Positions 1-11,496 of a stretch of 64,000 nt of DNA are shown one piece after another. Origin of the DNA: Xiphophorus maculatus (lineage: Eukaryota; Chordata; Actinopteri; Cyprinodontiformes; Poeciliidae); NCBI RefSeq assembly GCF_002775205.1, contig NC_036445.1:3802802-3866801 (forward strand). Direction: 5' to 3'. The translations under genes and the position numbers were made by a program. Each line of letters opens with the position of its first letter. Within the stretch, counting starts at the first letter, position 1. The notes under the pieces were generated by a model, which did not search any database, had not been told where the DNA came from, and saw only the letters and a list, made by a program, of their open reading frames with translations.

Positions 1-626
1 AATCTCAGTCCTAGTTCCGAGTTGTTTGCAACCTTTAACAGATTTTCTTCCAGGATTGCCGTGAACTAAACTCCACCTTGCTTCTCTGCAGGCATGAGGT
101 TATCACCAACATGTTTTACACAGGTGAGGGTGAATTTAAGGTGATATACTGCAATAGATGTCTGATATTGCAATGCATTTTGCAGAAAGGTAATTTTGGT
201 CTCACCTTACCAGAGCAACTTTTACACCTGTTGGCTTTGGCTTTGTGGTAAGAAATAAACACGACTTTTCAGGTATTTTTTCAACCATTTCTTTTTTCAT
301 CTTACTATTCCATGGAGGTCAATTTTGTGGTGTGCATAACAAGAATAGTTGTCTTATCAACAGATTGTTTGTTAAGCTAAGGATTTCCATGTGTTTAGGT
401 GGATGGTCATGTCTTAGGAGGTTTGCATTTAATTAAACAGAGCTCTGTGGGGAGTTTAAATCTTGGAGTTGATTTTATAACTGTAATTGTATTGTTATTA
501 AAATACATCGAGGTGGGGTATAGCAGTCGGCTGGCTGCAATGGATTTTATTTAGACTTATCAGAGTATAGGGGTTAAACACTTTTCCATGCCACACTTTT
601 CAGATTTTTATTTGTAAAAGAAATAG
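1..626 (+). other. Intronic/upstream DNA of the NLR gene with one possible small exon
   Basis: No convincing gene is visible except a possible 32-nt exon at 92-123. It is preceded by a good acceptor (pyrimidine-rich, ending ctctgcag) and followed by gtgagg. It could belong to the NLR gene whose main exon starts near 627, but it is too short to assign from translation. The rest appears to be intron. An open stretch at 245-436 has no homology I recognise. Confidence 0.25.
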
Positions 627-3600
627 AATATCTGTTGGTCTGTTATCGAAGTGATCCTTCATCCTCTCAAAGAGGAGGCAGTGGAGATGTTTTCCTTCTT
701 CCAATTGACTGTTCAGGAACATTTGGCAGCTCTCTACTGTGCCCTCAACCTCTTCAGTCAGGAGGATATAACTCAAGCTTTAAACCTCTGGTGCTTTGGG
801 TTACATCCACCATCTGTCTCTTCTACATTGCTAAAAAACATAGAGCTTAACATGGACATGCTGGATAGTCTTCAAATGTTCACAAGGTTCTTTATGGGAC
901 TTCTACGAACGAGATTAGCGAAGCAACTAGATGGCCTTGTTAACCCCTCCAAGGAGGAAGAGAATGGAATCCCCACCGGTCTGGGGTTATGGTTCCAAGA
1001 CCAATTTAAACACAAGGAGATGAAAAATGAAACCGCATTGAATCTTTTGCATTGTTTGATGGAGTTTCACACGAACGAGACCACTACCATCGCAGCACCA
1101 GAGATTAAGAAGCTTAACTTGTTTAAAATGAAGTTGAATATTGTGGACTGTGCAGCAATGCACTATGTGCTGAAGTTTTCTCCACACACGCTTCAGGAAC
1201 TCAACCTGGGTTACTCCAACATTGGAAACAGAGGACTCAACCGACTGAGGCCAATCCTCCATCACTGTGAATCTCTCTAGTGAGTCCTTCAATTTATATT
1301 CACATGTCAACATTTGAATAATACAAACTGACTCTTTGTGTTAGTCTGACCTAAACCTATCCAGGGATCTCCTCGCTCTTCTTTCAAATACATCCTGACA
1401 GACTTGACAGGAAACAAGTCTGATCCCCAGCAAATAACAAAAATCAAGTGCACATATGTTTTTCTGCTCTGTTTCAGTTTGAGATACAACTGTCTGGATT
1501 GGCAAGCAGCTTTATTAGAATCTGCAGTTCTGAAATCAAACGAATGCCAAGTCAAGAAACTCTTGTAAGTCTTCTCAGAATCTTAAGGGCAACTGAAATA
1601 ATTAATTTTAAGAAGATTGGAATTTTCAAATAAACTATGCAACCTTAACTCCTTATTATAAAGGACATTCAGTGCTTTGAAAAATTATTTGCTGATGACA
1701 GATATCTTCCTTTTCTGTCCTTTGCCACACTTATGTGTTTCACATCATCAAATAGATTTTATAGTAGAAAAATATTAGTAAAGATGAGTAAATACAAAAT
1801 TCATTTGTATTTTCAGTCAGTGGAATTGATGAGTTCATTTACTAAGAGAAAAAAGAAAACCAACATAATCCTGCATGAAAAAGTAATGTAATAACAGATT
1901 GTTTATCTCTTGGCAAGTGTTTAAAGTAACTGGCAGTAGCCACACTGGAGGATTTTTTTAACATGACTGGCTAATTTAAGGCCACACAACAGCATCTCAA
2001 CCAGATTTAAACTCAGACTCTGAACCTTACAGACGTAGATTTAATAACCCACATGACTTGAGCTTCAAATCATGAAGTATTACTCAAGTAATTTTCTACA
2101 TCATTTTCTGGTGGAGAACAGAATTCATACTTCCATCAATTAAAGCAAGCTGTCCAGATGCTGAACAAGCAAAGCAACCCCTCACCATAACACCATTCAG
2201 CACCAATTTTGACTTTCTGATGTGCTGTTAGTTTTATACAAGTCTCGTCAAGCCTGTCAATATTTTCCCAAAAAGCTTTAGGAATGATCAAAATGTTTAG
2301 ATTTCAACAATGATTTCTGCAAGAAGTATTACTTTTTTTTCCCACTCATTAATTATTAATTATTATCATTTTATCATGACCACTGATCTTAAAGGGTTAT
2401 TTTTTTTTAAACACTAAAAGTTCAGTTGCTTGTAGTGGAAAGATTTTACTTTTTTCTTGGCAAATCTAGAGTCCAGTTATGAATCTCAATTGATTTAGAA
2501 AATTTTTCTAACTGGTCTCTCTAATAGAAGAATGGGAACTATTTATGATGACTTCAAAGAAGCTTGCGCCAAAACGTCACAACTCTCTATATGCATTTTT
2601 GCATTCAGTGTACACAGATAGACACTAGATGGTACTAAAGGTAAAGGTAATTTTAATTATATAGCACATTTTCAGCAACAAAGCAATACAAAGTGATTTA
2701 CAGAAATTTAAAGGAAATGCAAACAAAATAACAAACCAAAGGAAAAAGGAAAAGAAGAAAAAATAATGTTGATGTAAAGTATGTAAACTATGTGCTCCTC
2801 TTCAGGGTTGCTAGAACTTCTGTTCTTCGGTTGGGAGAAAAGGAGTCCAAAACGTAGTCTAATAATGTTGATCTAAAGTATATAAACTAGATACTGCTAT
2901 TCAGGGTTGGTTGATAAGTATAAGTACGTATCCTCTGGTCTAATTCCTTTTCTGTGTCGGAAGAATAGGAGTCTAGAAAGTAGTTGCATGAGCAAGTCCC
3001 CTTGACAAAAATTTGCCCTTCTGATTTTTTTTATTTATTTTTATTGCAGTATTTTTTTGTTGTTTTGTTTTGTCTGATAAGTTTTTTATAAAAATTATCA
3101 ATATTGAACTCATTTGAGGATCTTAAGATTCTAAGTTTGATGAAAAGCAAATACTTTTTCACAGCACAGGATGTGTTTTATCTGAAAGGGTCAAGGTTGT
3201 TTGTCTTTGAAAAATCTAAGGAAGAAAAAGAAACCTTAACATGTCACAAAGGAGCAAATACAATCTACTAACGCATTTAATACATTTTTGTCAAACCACT
3301 CTTACAGTATGTGTGGAAACAACCTGGGTCCAGAAGGGGTTAATGAGCTGTGGACCGCACTGGAGAATAACACCACTGTTGAAGAGCTCTATGTGGACAT
3401 CACTGGTATCACAGAGAAAGGGACGGAAAATATTGTTGACTGCCTCAGCAAAAACACTTCCCTTAAGATTCTGACGTAAGACAAACACATTTAACCTGTT
3501 TCTATTTGCTATCCACAACTGCCATCTAGTGGAGACTGAGTATTCCACCACTGTTTTACTCCCTTTTCTTTAGAATTGTTGGAAATGACATTGGAGAGCT

Positions 3601-3892
3601 GGGCAGAAAAAGGCTCAGGGAACTGGAGAAATTGAGACCAGATCTAAGGATTATTGCAAACTTTGTGGACGACCTGGGGTTGCTCCAGGCCTACCTGGGC
3701 TGGGTGGAGGAGATCCGTGCCGACAGGGACCAGATGGACTCAGTGAAGAATGTTGATGCTCTGCAGTCAGTGCTGAGAGGCCTGCAGAACAGTGGAGGGG
3801 AAATGGAGAAAGGAGAGAATGCAGATAAAGCTATGGAGCTTCAGATAAAGATTGAGGAGCTGCTAAAATCACATCTGATTGGAGGGAGTTGA
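627..3892 (+). CDS. NLR family protein, 3' part (probably NLRX1-like), partial
   Basis: This is the C-terminal part of a NACHT-LRR innate sensor; the NACHT domain lies upstream of the window. Exons read: about 627-1279, 1478-1564, 3308-3475 and 3574-3892, joining in frame to the TGA at 3890-3892. The first exon has the helical segment typical after NACHT (FSFFQLTVQEHLAALY) and ends in a leucine-rich repeat (LQELNLGYSNIGNRGLNRL). The next two exons are LRR units (YLRYNCLDW; CGNNLGPEGVNEL). The last exon encodes about 105 residues of charged amphipathic helix. From memory this resembles the C-terminal helical bundle of NLRX1 (ending LLKSHLIGGS), which acts at mitochondria and dampens antiviral signalling. 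The 87-nt LRR exon is half the usual LRR-pair size. The 5' boundary of the first exon is uncertain because there is a stop just upstream, at 624-626. NLR identity is firm; NLRX1 is an inference. Confidence 0.75.
1565..3307. other. NLR intron with repeat debris
   Basis: This is a 1.74-kb intron without coding signal. From about 2645 it holds a degenerate fish interspersed repeat (an atagcacatttt...caaagtgattta type stretch). It is followed by two diverged direct copies of a roughly 100-bp segment (about 2764-2858 and 2862-2985), each starting taatgttgat(g/c)taaagta and including a cttcagggttg or attcagggttg block. Confidence 0.5.
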
Positions 3893-4360
3893 ACTTAACT
3901 TTTGTTTCATATTATGTTGGAATAATCAAAAACATTTTAAACAAACTGACATAATGAATTTAGTCTGTTAAAGCAGGCTTCTCTGAATTTATGTGGCATG
4001 TGTTTTTCAGTTTTTTCAAAAGAAGCTCTAGAAATCACGGGTAAGTTCAGGTGGTTCTGTAAATGCAGATATAATCAAACTTATTTGTCTTTAACAGAAT
4101 CTCCACCTTTTTTAGACATTGATCATGAACTACTATTATTGCAGATGTCAAACATAAAAAATGAGTATTTCCTAGTCCATAATTCATTGAAAGAGAAAAA
4201 TTATTGTGCGCTCTATTGTGTGCTTTGTCCCTGAATGTTTGGTGGCTGAAAATGTCCCAAGAACTAAAAATAAATAAAAGAATAAATGAATAGATATGTA
4301 AAATAATAATAAAAAATATTCTAAATGAAACGGAAAGACTTTTACTTAAAAAAAATCATA
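3893..4360. other. 3' flank of the NLR gene
   Basis: This is the likely 3' UTR and flank. AATAAA-type signals occur in an A-rich stretch around 4268-4290 (aaataaataaaagaataaatg). Nothing else is recognisable. Short open frames here are not supported. Confidence 0.4.
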
Positions 4361-4545
4361 GGGCGTGCCGTGGTGGCGGAGGGTGTTAGCGCGACCCACA
4401 TTCAGAGGCAACGTAGCCTCGACGCGGCTGTCGCGGGTTCTACACCCGGACCCGACGACGTTTACCGCATGTCTTCCCCTTTCCTGTCAGCCTACTTTGA
4501 AAAAGGGACACTAGAGCCCACAAAAAGACCCCTTGCGGGGCGATA
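4361..4545 (+). repeat. tRNA-derived SINE
   Basis: The 5' part resembles a tRNA gene with internal pol III promoter boxes: an A-box-like tggtggcggaggg and a B-box-like gggttctacaccc, the latter mutated from the GGTTCGANTCC consensus. The tRNA-like head is followed by an unrelated body ending in a short GC-rich stem (ccccttgcgggg). It is GC-rich compared with its surroundings. I read it as a SINE copy rather than a functional tRNA because of the damaged B box and the non-tRNA 3' body. Confidence 0.6.
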
Positions 4546-4984
4546 AAAAACCCCCCAACTATCTCTGGATTCTTAATAATAGCAGCATGACAACAGGAAA
4601 GAAATGTATTATCTGAACGACACAATGTGCGGTAGCAGTCGAGGGGGAGGGGGAGAGGAGCAGAAATGATCCGTCATAGAATTAGATATTTGTGTTTATA
4701 AGTTTGGTAAAGTTGCAACATACAAGAGCTAAACCCAAAATATGTTGGGTTTAACAGAACATTCTTGTAGTGAAGAAAACTTAAAATAAACCAGAATTTT
4801 CTGTGTAATGACAATTAGTACTGAGAAAAAGAAGTTTTCCGAAATGGGTGTGAGATTTGCTATCTGAGATCATTGCCAAAGCAAAGATGTTACTCTCAAT
4901 ATTATTTCTGACATTTTCACACTTTATGACCAGCTTCTACAGCAAGTCAAGACCTTGTTCCTGTTCTAGCCCGTTTTACAGACT

Positions 4985-5160
4985 TTATAGTAGATATGGT
5001 GGCAAAGTTGGTAACATTGTTGCCTTGCAGGAAGATTCTGGGTTTCAGTCCTGTGCAGAGGTCTCTATGTTCTATGTATGCATAGAACATAGAGTAGTTT
5101 CTCCGGGTACTCTGGGCTGCTTCCACAGTACAATAACATGACTGCTAGGTTAACTGACCT
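4985..5160 (+). repeat. Diverged fish interspersed repeat (5' and middle portion)
   Basis: The order of blocks matches a very common teleost repeat: a 'ggtggcaaagttggtaacattg' type start, ttgccttgcaggaag, then tttctccgggtactctgg, cttccacag and catgactgctaggtta. Inside it sits a perfect 14-bp inverted repeat with a 4-nt loop (5063-5094). A related 3' end occurs at 37189-37295 and 43375-43485. Confidence 0.5.
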
Positions 5161-5380
5161 CTGTAAAAATGACTTCTAAGTTCAACTGTTCAAGTTTTGC
5201 CTATGTGTCTTTGTTTTACCTATGAACTGGTGTTTTCCATCCAGCCATGAGAGACTGAAACACATTTAAAGCTGGTATGATAACTAATGCTTTAACTATA
5301 GAGAATTTGTTAACTCTGTTCTCAGCAGCAGGAAGAAGAGGAGTTTCAGGAAGGAAACTCTGTGATAATTTTAACGTCCA

Positions 5381-5735
5381 AAAACTAAAACAAAACCATC
5401 TGCTTTTGACCTCCTGCCTGGGTTTAATCCTGACGAGAGCTTGATGCTGGTGAAGGAGCTGAGAATGTCAGGCTGCTGTTGGCAGTACACAAATACAGTA
5501 AGTTATCCTTTAGGTGGATTGGAGAAAACACAAAAGCTTCAGGTATACCTGGAACACAGGAAACAAGGCAACAAGAGACTGGAGATACAAGAGACACAAG
5601 AAGTTCACTAGAAATCTAGAACAGACTAGAGCTACCATCATAGGTAATCATAGCTTTTACTTGTATAGTGCTCTACCAAGTGCAAAGGATCCAAAGTGCT
5701 TCACACTACACCCTTTCACATACTTATTCACGCAG
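5381..5735. repeat. Dispersed repeat, copy 1 (second copy at 34487-34841)
   Basis: This block is nearly identical to 34487-34841. Both copies include the landmarks gggtttaatcctgac, ggcagtacacaaatacag and caagagacacaagaag. Its 3' part (from about 5640, continuing to about 5960) is the reverse-oriented end of a common fish repeat (ttgtatagtgctctaccaagtgc...ccaaagtgcttcacac). Both copies contain a short open frame that merely follows the repeat, so I do not call a gene. Confidence 0.6.
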
Positions 5736-6899
5736 TGATGGTGGGAAGCTACTGGATAGTAGCACACAGTCAGGGGCACCAGTGCTACCATGCACTGGTC
5801 CTTTGACCACCACTAGCAGGCAAGGTGAGTGAAGTGTCTTTTCCAAGGACACAACAACCAACCAATTGAGGGCCGAACTTAAAGTCCCTATGTGGTGGTT
5901 CAGGTGGCTCCTGCCATCAAAAATGACCCCTTCTCTGGTGACTGTGAAGGACAATTCCCACACTGTTTATTTGTGTTTTAGTACAAAGCCTCCATAGATT
6001 GAAATTAATTATTTAATTCAACCTTGTGTAATGCATGTTTTATTTTAAGATTTGTGAGTTGTTTGCTCCTTGCTATAGAAAGCCACAAAACCAAATGTTT
6101 TGTGACCATATTGGTTGGATGGATGAGATCAGATATCTAAGTAAAAATAGAAAGGTGGTGGTGATAATTGTTTTTGTCATGTTGGTTTTACTTCCTCTTC
6201 AGTGCCTCCGTGTATATATGAGTTACTTATAGAGAATGATGCCTTTTCTGCAGACCTCATGAACATGCACAGTAAGTCATTTTGACCTGCTCTATGTAAG
6301 GCATACTAGGTTAAAAAATATTTTGTTTACTGATTTTGGTTTTCTATGATGGAATATTAGATAAATAAGTTATCACCTAACAGCGACAAGCTGTAAGTCA
6401 GGGAAGTATTTGGCTGAGTAGCACTTTGGCATTAATAGGCTATACCTATTTTGTTACATATGACTGCAATGTTTCCTTTTTGACTGCTATAGAAATTTTT
6501 ACTATTTTCCCACTGATATGCTGTGTAGCCCACCAGTTTCAACAGGGATGAGTGAATGAGGCCAATTTATATTAATAATTGTCTCTCATTATCTGATCCA
6601 TTGAAATATAAAGCTTCGGGTCTTCCCATTTATAAGTGAGGGACATGGTATTGAGAAAAAAAAATGCTTGGAAAAGGTTGTTTATTATGCTCCCTTTATA
6701 TTCTTACAAGCATGTTGACTGGATTCCTGCTTTATTTTTTCAGGACTCAATTCTCAAGATAATTGTAGATGTAATTATCTTAAAGATTGCAGATGCTCAA
6801 GATAAAGAATACATCAGTCATATTTTATATTAACCTATTGAAGAAAGTTTGCAAAACAAACATGAACAATGTCTTATCTGTAATTTCTAGTCTAGAAAA
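5736..6899. other. Intergenic DNA upstream of Siglec-like gene A
   Basis: Positions 5736-5960 continue the interspersed repeat (gatggtgggaagctactgg...). From 5960 to 6899 I see no exon or repeat. The stretch just before 6900 should hold the promoter and 5' UTR of gene A, but I cannot place a start site. Confidence 0.3.
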
Positions 6900-9800
6900 A
6901 TGGCTGGACTTCTGATTTTTCTTCTCGTTGGTTGTTTCCTGCATGGTGAGTCATAACCAAAATTTGTTTGTGATTAGTATTATTTAATACCACAAATGCG
7001 TTCAAAAACATACACTGTATTTGTGAAGTAAAAAGAACTGTTAAATATTCTCGAGACTTGTGCCACACAATGTCTAATATAGGTCAAAAGGACAAATAAA
7101 CCAATTGTTATGGTTTATCTTATTGTGAGTTCTTGACACTTTCCTCTCTAACTGGTATGTTCTCAGTCAGTTCATGAACTAAAGGGCGTGGTGATTTGTA
7201 TCTGAAAAACCTGCAGGCATCCGTTCAAAGATGTGGCGTCCTTTTATTGTCGCTCAACTTACAATTCTTGATGCAACAAAACAAAATGATCAGCAAATAT
7301 CACACGTATAACTCCTTTTTGATAACACAGTTGCTTAACTATTGAACTACTGCTACTACAAAAAACACCGGGTCTGCCACAAAGTTCCAACACATTAAGG
7401 CTCTGATAGGTTGTCGTTGATCATGATTGACAGGCAGACCAGCCAATCACAGTTCAGACAAATCTACAAGGCGAAGTCCAGTGTACTTGTGGTATTTTCC
7501 ACAGTTCACTTCAACAAGATTCATTTTCCATGTGTAAATCTGGCACCGCTCAGCCCAGCTGTTCTCAGATGAAGGACATGGCATTGAGAAGTTGCAGGTT
7601 CCCAGATTGCACATTATTTGTTTCTCTTGTGCTGTCATTTCTGCATCATTCATTCAGCAAATAAATTAGCTTTTAGTCATGTATGCCAGGTATACAACCA
7701 AAATGATATACACATCATCTTGGTTGTAACAGAGGATACACCAGGAAAATTCAATAAACTCAACAAAATTGAGTGGATGCTGATGATCCATTCCTGTGGT
7801 AGAGTGACATTTTTACATACAAACATGTAACACAGTGTTGTATGCCTCCCTAAGAATTATATTGCAGGTCAGCAGGGCTGTTGTAAGTCATTATGGTAAC
7901 CTACACACAAATGCTTTGTGGTGGCGCACAGCTGCTATGACCACCGAAGTTATAGACTCATCTTTTTTTCCTTTTTTTTTTCTTTTTCAGGTACCAAGTG
8001 TAACAAGTTCGAGATTTCTTTACCATATTATGTACAAGTTTTCAAAGGATCCTGCATGACTATCCCCTGCTCCTTTGACATCCAGAATGAATTTGAAGGC
8101 CTTTTGATTAGCACATGTAAAGCAGAGTGGGTCATTTACAATCAAAACACACAACTAGTAAACCATACAACGGAAAACCTACCAAAGAAAGACTGCACTA
8201 CCACCTTCAACAATATGCAGCCTGGTCATAGCAAAACCTATTATTTCAGACTGGAATGTCCCAGTAGGCTCATATGGACCTATACAAATGATTCTGTGAA
8301 AATTAATGTCACAGGTATGTTTTGAAAAGCAAAGATCTTATGGATCAAATATGTTTGACTAGCCCATATTAAATGTACTGTTGTCTAGATAAAGATGTAT
8401 TAAATGTCATGCTCAACCACTAAACCGTAGCACTCAACCTTCCTCTCAGATAATCCTCCCTCACCAACTCTGACTCCATCCACTCTGGAGGTGAAAGAGG
8501 GAACCTCTGTGAGACTGACATGTTCTGCTCCAGCTCCTTGCCCGTCTGATCCTCCAGCTTTGACATGGTCTCCCAAACTGGGAGAGAGTCAGGTGAAACT
8601 GCAAGAGAATCAGGACAAAACTCAGTTTCAGACCTCAGTTTTGACCTTCATTGCCTCACGTAGCCATGATGGTGAGAAAATCTCCTGCACAGCTGTCTAC
8701 AATAAACAAGATGGAAGTGCTTCTGTTACCACAGATTTAACAGCAAGGATTTTGTGTAAGTAATTTTCCTTTCCCAAATTTTAACATTTTACATACTGTT
8801 GAGGACAAAAATATTAGCCCACTGAATTTACATCTTTACCTTTTATTAAAATCACTAATGATTTCAATAAAATCTTCTTTAACAGCAGTGAAGAATTGAA
8901 AGAAAAAACGTTCATAGGAGGGCTAATAATTTTGGACCCAATAAGTAATCTAATTATCTCATAGACACATAGAAAACAGTACAAACTGAAAAGAAACTTT
9001 AGCAACTGGAGCTAATTTACATGTGCATAGGAAAAACATGCCCAACAGAAACACAAAGAATTAAACAGAATAAAAGTAGAAGTGTGACATATATGGTCAT
9101 ACCTACGAAAATTATATAGTTCATGTCTTGAAACTAATAACATCATTACTTAATCTATGCCATGTTTTACTCTTTAGTTATATCACTGATTTTTTTTTAA
9201 TCTACACTAAAATAATGCTTTACTATTTTAACTCAAACCTCCTTTGAAATTAGCCCTATGTAGCTGCTAATGTGAGCTATTTTGAAATACAGTATATTGC
9301 TACTGTTCAAGCACGCTACTCAGTGATGAGAACAAAGCTTTCTCCACTGGTGACTTCAGTCTCTGAAAACATATCAAGAATGTCAAAACACAATTGTATT
9401 CTTGGATATTTATATAGATTATAGCTTTTTGTATCATTTTCACACCAGCTACAACTGAAACAAATGTTGGACAACAAGGATGAATAGTTTTTTTTTAAAT
9501 AAAACATCAAATAAAATGACAGAGCTTAGTCCATGAAAGATGATGCTGATGTTGTCACTGGTTCAGAGGTCAAAAGCATTTCAACAGTAATAGCCCAAAT
9601 TTGTCATACCTGTATGTTTGTGGCTCTTGAAGCACTTACTCCAGGCACACTCAGCACTTTGTGAAACTATCTTAACCTATTAAAATGATTTTGTTTCACA
9701 TTCTCCTCAAGGTTTCAGTCATCCTGTCATCTCTGCACATTTTTCTAACATTCATTTGTCCAGTTTGGGTTTTTTAAGAGCTGTAAGACTATTTTGTATA

Positions 9801-11410
9801 TATTTTGTATATAATATATATATAATGATGTGTTTGATTAATCTAACATGAGTTTTACCTTCCAAATTAAATTAATGAAATAAAAGATTTTTTCAATGGT
9901 ACTATAATTTATTGAGATCCCCCAGTATTGATCAAATATTCTGTGTGATTATTTCCACACCTGTTTTTATTCATCCTATGACCCTTTGTATATACAGTAG
10001 TTTTGCCATTTTTATTTACCTTATTTTCAAGTTACAGTTTTGTCTCCTGGTTTACAGTTCCTCCAGTGATCCTGGACTCATCTATTTGCACCAGAGCTGC
10101 AAATCACGTCAGATGTTCCTGTGAAACTGTTGGAAGCAGTCTCATGTTACAATGGGTTGTGGATGGACAGCAGGTTATCCAATCTAACATGATTTCTATC
10201 TCCACTGACACTCTGAATAGTACACATCTGAAGAGTGTCATCATTGTCAATGAACCACAGGACAGAAATCTGTCATCATTGCTCTGCTTTAGCTTCAACT
10301 CTGTAGGATCAGCCAGGAAACAGTTTTGTACTGAATGCAGCATAACAGGTAATCAGTGTGTCTATTATGTCTGTACAGTGTGTTTGCTTAAATAAATGCA
10401 GATATAGGGTACTTCTGAGTATTTACCTTACAGTATTTTGCAACACAACAGTGAGAAAAGGTTCTAATTTTGAAATTAAATGTGATATAACATATAATTT
10501 ATTCAGCATAAATTTACTGAATTTGAAGACTGGTGGAAGATTTAGATTGTAATACTGGATATGGTCAATGAAACTAAACTTAGCTCCATATTTAAAATTA
10601 GTATCAGACAGCTGGTGTATAATCTCATGATATGATTTACTTTTATAGCTGCCCCTTGCTCAATGCATATACATGTGAAGTGCCCCACTTAATATAATTG
10701 TGTATGACATGTCTAAAACAGTTTATTGCTCAAAGTAATTTGGTATGCATTGTGCATTTATTGTTGTATTGTGTTCCTCCTCATTAATAGAAACATGTTA
10801 CTCGACATTACAAACCCAACATTGCTTCTGTCTATACATATCCATGATTATTAGTGTAAGAACAACCTTTGTTCAGCATTTTTTTATCATTCCCTATGAC
10901 TTCTTTGACAAAGGTGTGAAAATATATTTCTCTGGATAAAGTGTATTTAATAAGCTCTGTCAGAGTTATATCTTGATCTTTATTTTTCAAATTTGTATTT
11001 CAGATAAAAACCTGATGTTTGCGTTCATTGCTACTACTGTCGTCTTAATAACTCTAGTCTGTGTCTTGCTGTTTGCTATCAGGTAAGTGAGTAGTTCAGA
11101 GGAAGCCTGTTCAGTTTCCCCTTTGTGTTTTACGACTTTTTTATGATTATATATAGGTGTGCAGCAAAACATTAAAACTGACAACATCTTTCAATATCTT
11201 ATTTCAGGTATCTGAAGATTCAGCAAAACAGTCTAAATAATAGTGCAAAGAAGAGGAAAAAGGTATATTAGCAAATGTTTATGCTTTTTATTACATTTTT
11301 AGCTTTTGAAATAATGAGTTTTGTTCATATTTCTTCTTTAACTTTAGATACCACACACAGAAGAAGATCCCATCTATGTCAACACAAGGAGGCCGAGACA
11401 GGCAAAATAA
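6900..11410 (+). CDS. Siglec-like receptor A (V-C2-C2, short tail)
   Basis: This is a type I membrane receptor of the teleost Siglec/CD22-like family. Exons: 6900-6945, 7991-8314, 8450-8755, 10058-10348, 11004-11082, 11208-11262 and 11348-11410, giving 387 residues in one frame. The first 15 residues are a hydrophobic signal peptide (MAGLLIFLLVGCFLHG). The V-set domain (residues about 16-124) has the Siglec cysteine pattern (GSC..IPC, KKDC) and TYYFRLEC, whose arginine matches the sialic-acid-binding arginine. Two C2-type domains follow, then a membrane segment (VVLITLVCVLLFAI) and a basic 40-residue tail. The tail has one tyrosine motif, DPIYVNT. It is not an ITIM, but YVN fits a Grb2-SH2 site. 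The I-set exon found in genes C and D is absent. A poly(A) signal follows at 11491. Sialic-acid binding is inferred from the arginine. Confidence 0.85.
6946..7990. other. Gene A intron 1
   Basis: This 1.05-kb intron lies between the signal-peptide and V-set exons. The middle (about 7185-7640) looks different from its flanks, being less AT-rich, and may be an old insertion, but I recognise no family. No splice-flanked coding exon is seen. Confidence 0.3.
8756..10057. other. Gene A intron 3
   Basis: This 1.3-kb AT-rich intron lies where genes C and D carry an I-set exon. I find no recognisable remnant of that exon here. Short frames in it are unsupported. Confidence 0.35.
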
Positions 11411-11490
11411 GCTAGATAATTATAACCTGCTTTTTTATTGCTGTGGAAAAAAAAATCAGCTCTGATGTTTTGCTGAATTTAATCAAGCAA

Positions 11491-11496
11491 AATAAA
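11491..11496 (+). terminator. Poly(A) signal of gene A
   Basis: AATAAA lies 81 bases after the gene A stop codon and is the first canonical hexamer after it. Confidence 0.55.

Noticed and set aside
4361..4440. Possible tRNA gene
   Set aside because: The B box is damaged and the sequence continues into a SINE body, so it is a tRNA-derived repeat.
5514..5738. Small frame also present at 34620-34853
   Set aside because: Conservation comes from two copies of a dispersed repeat; no splice context or recognised domain.
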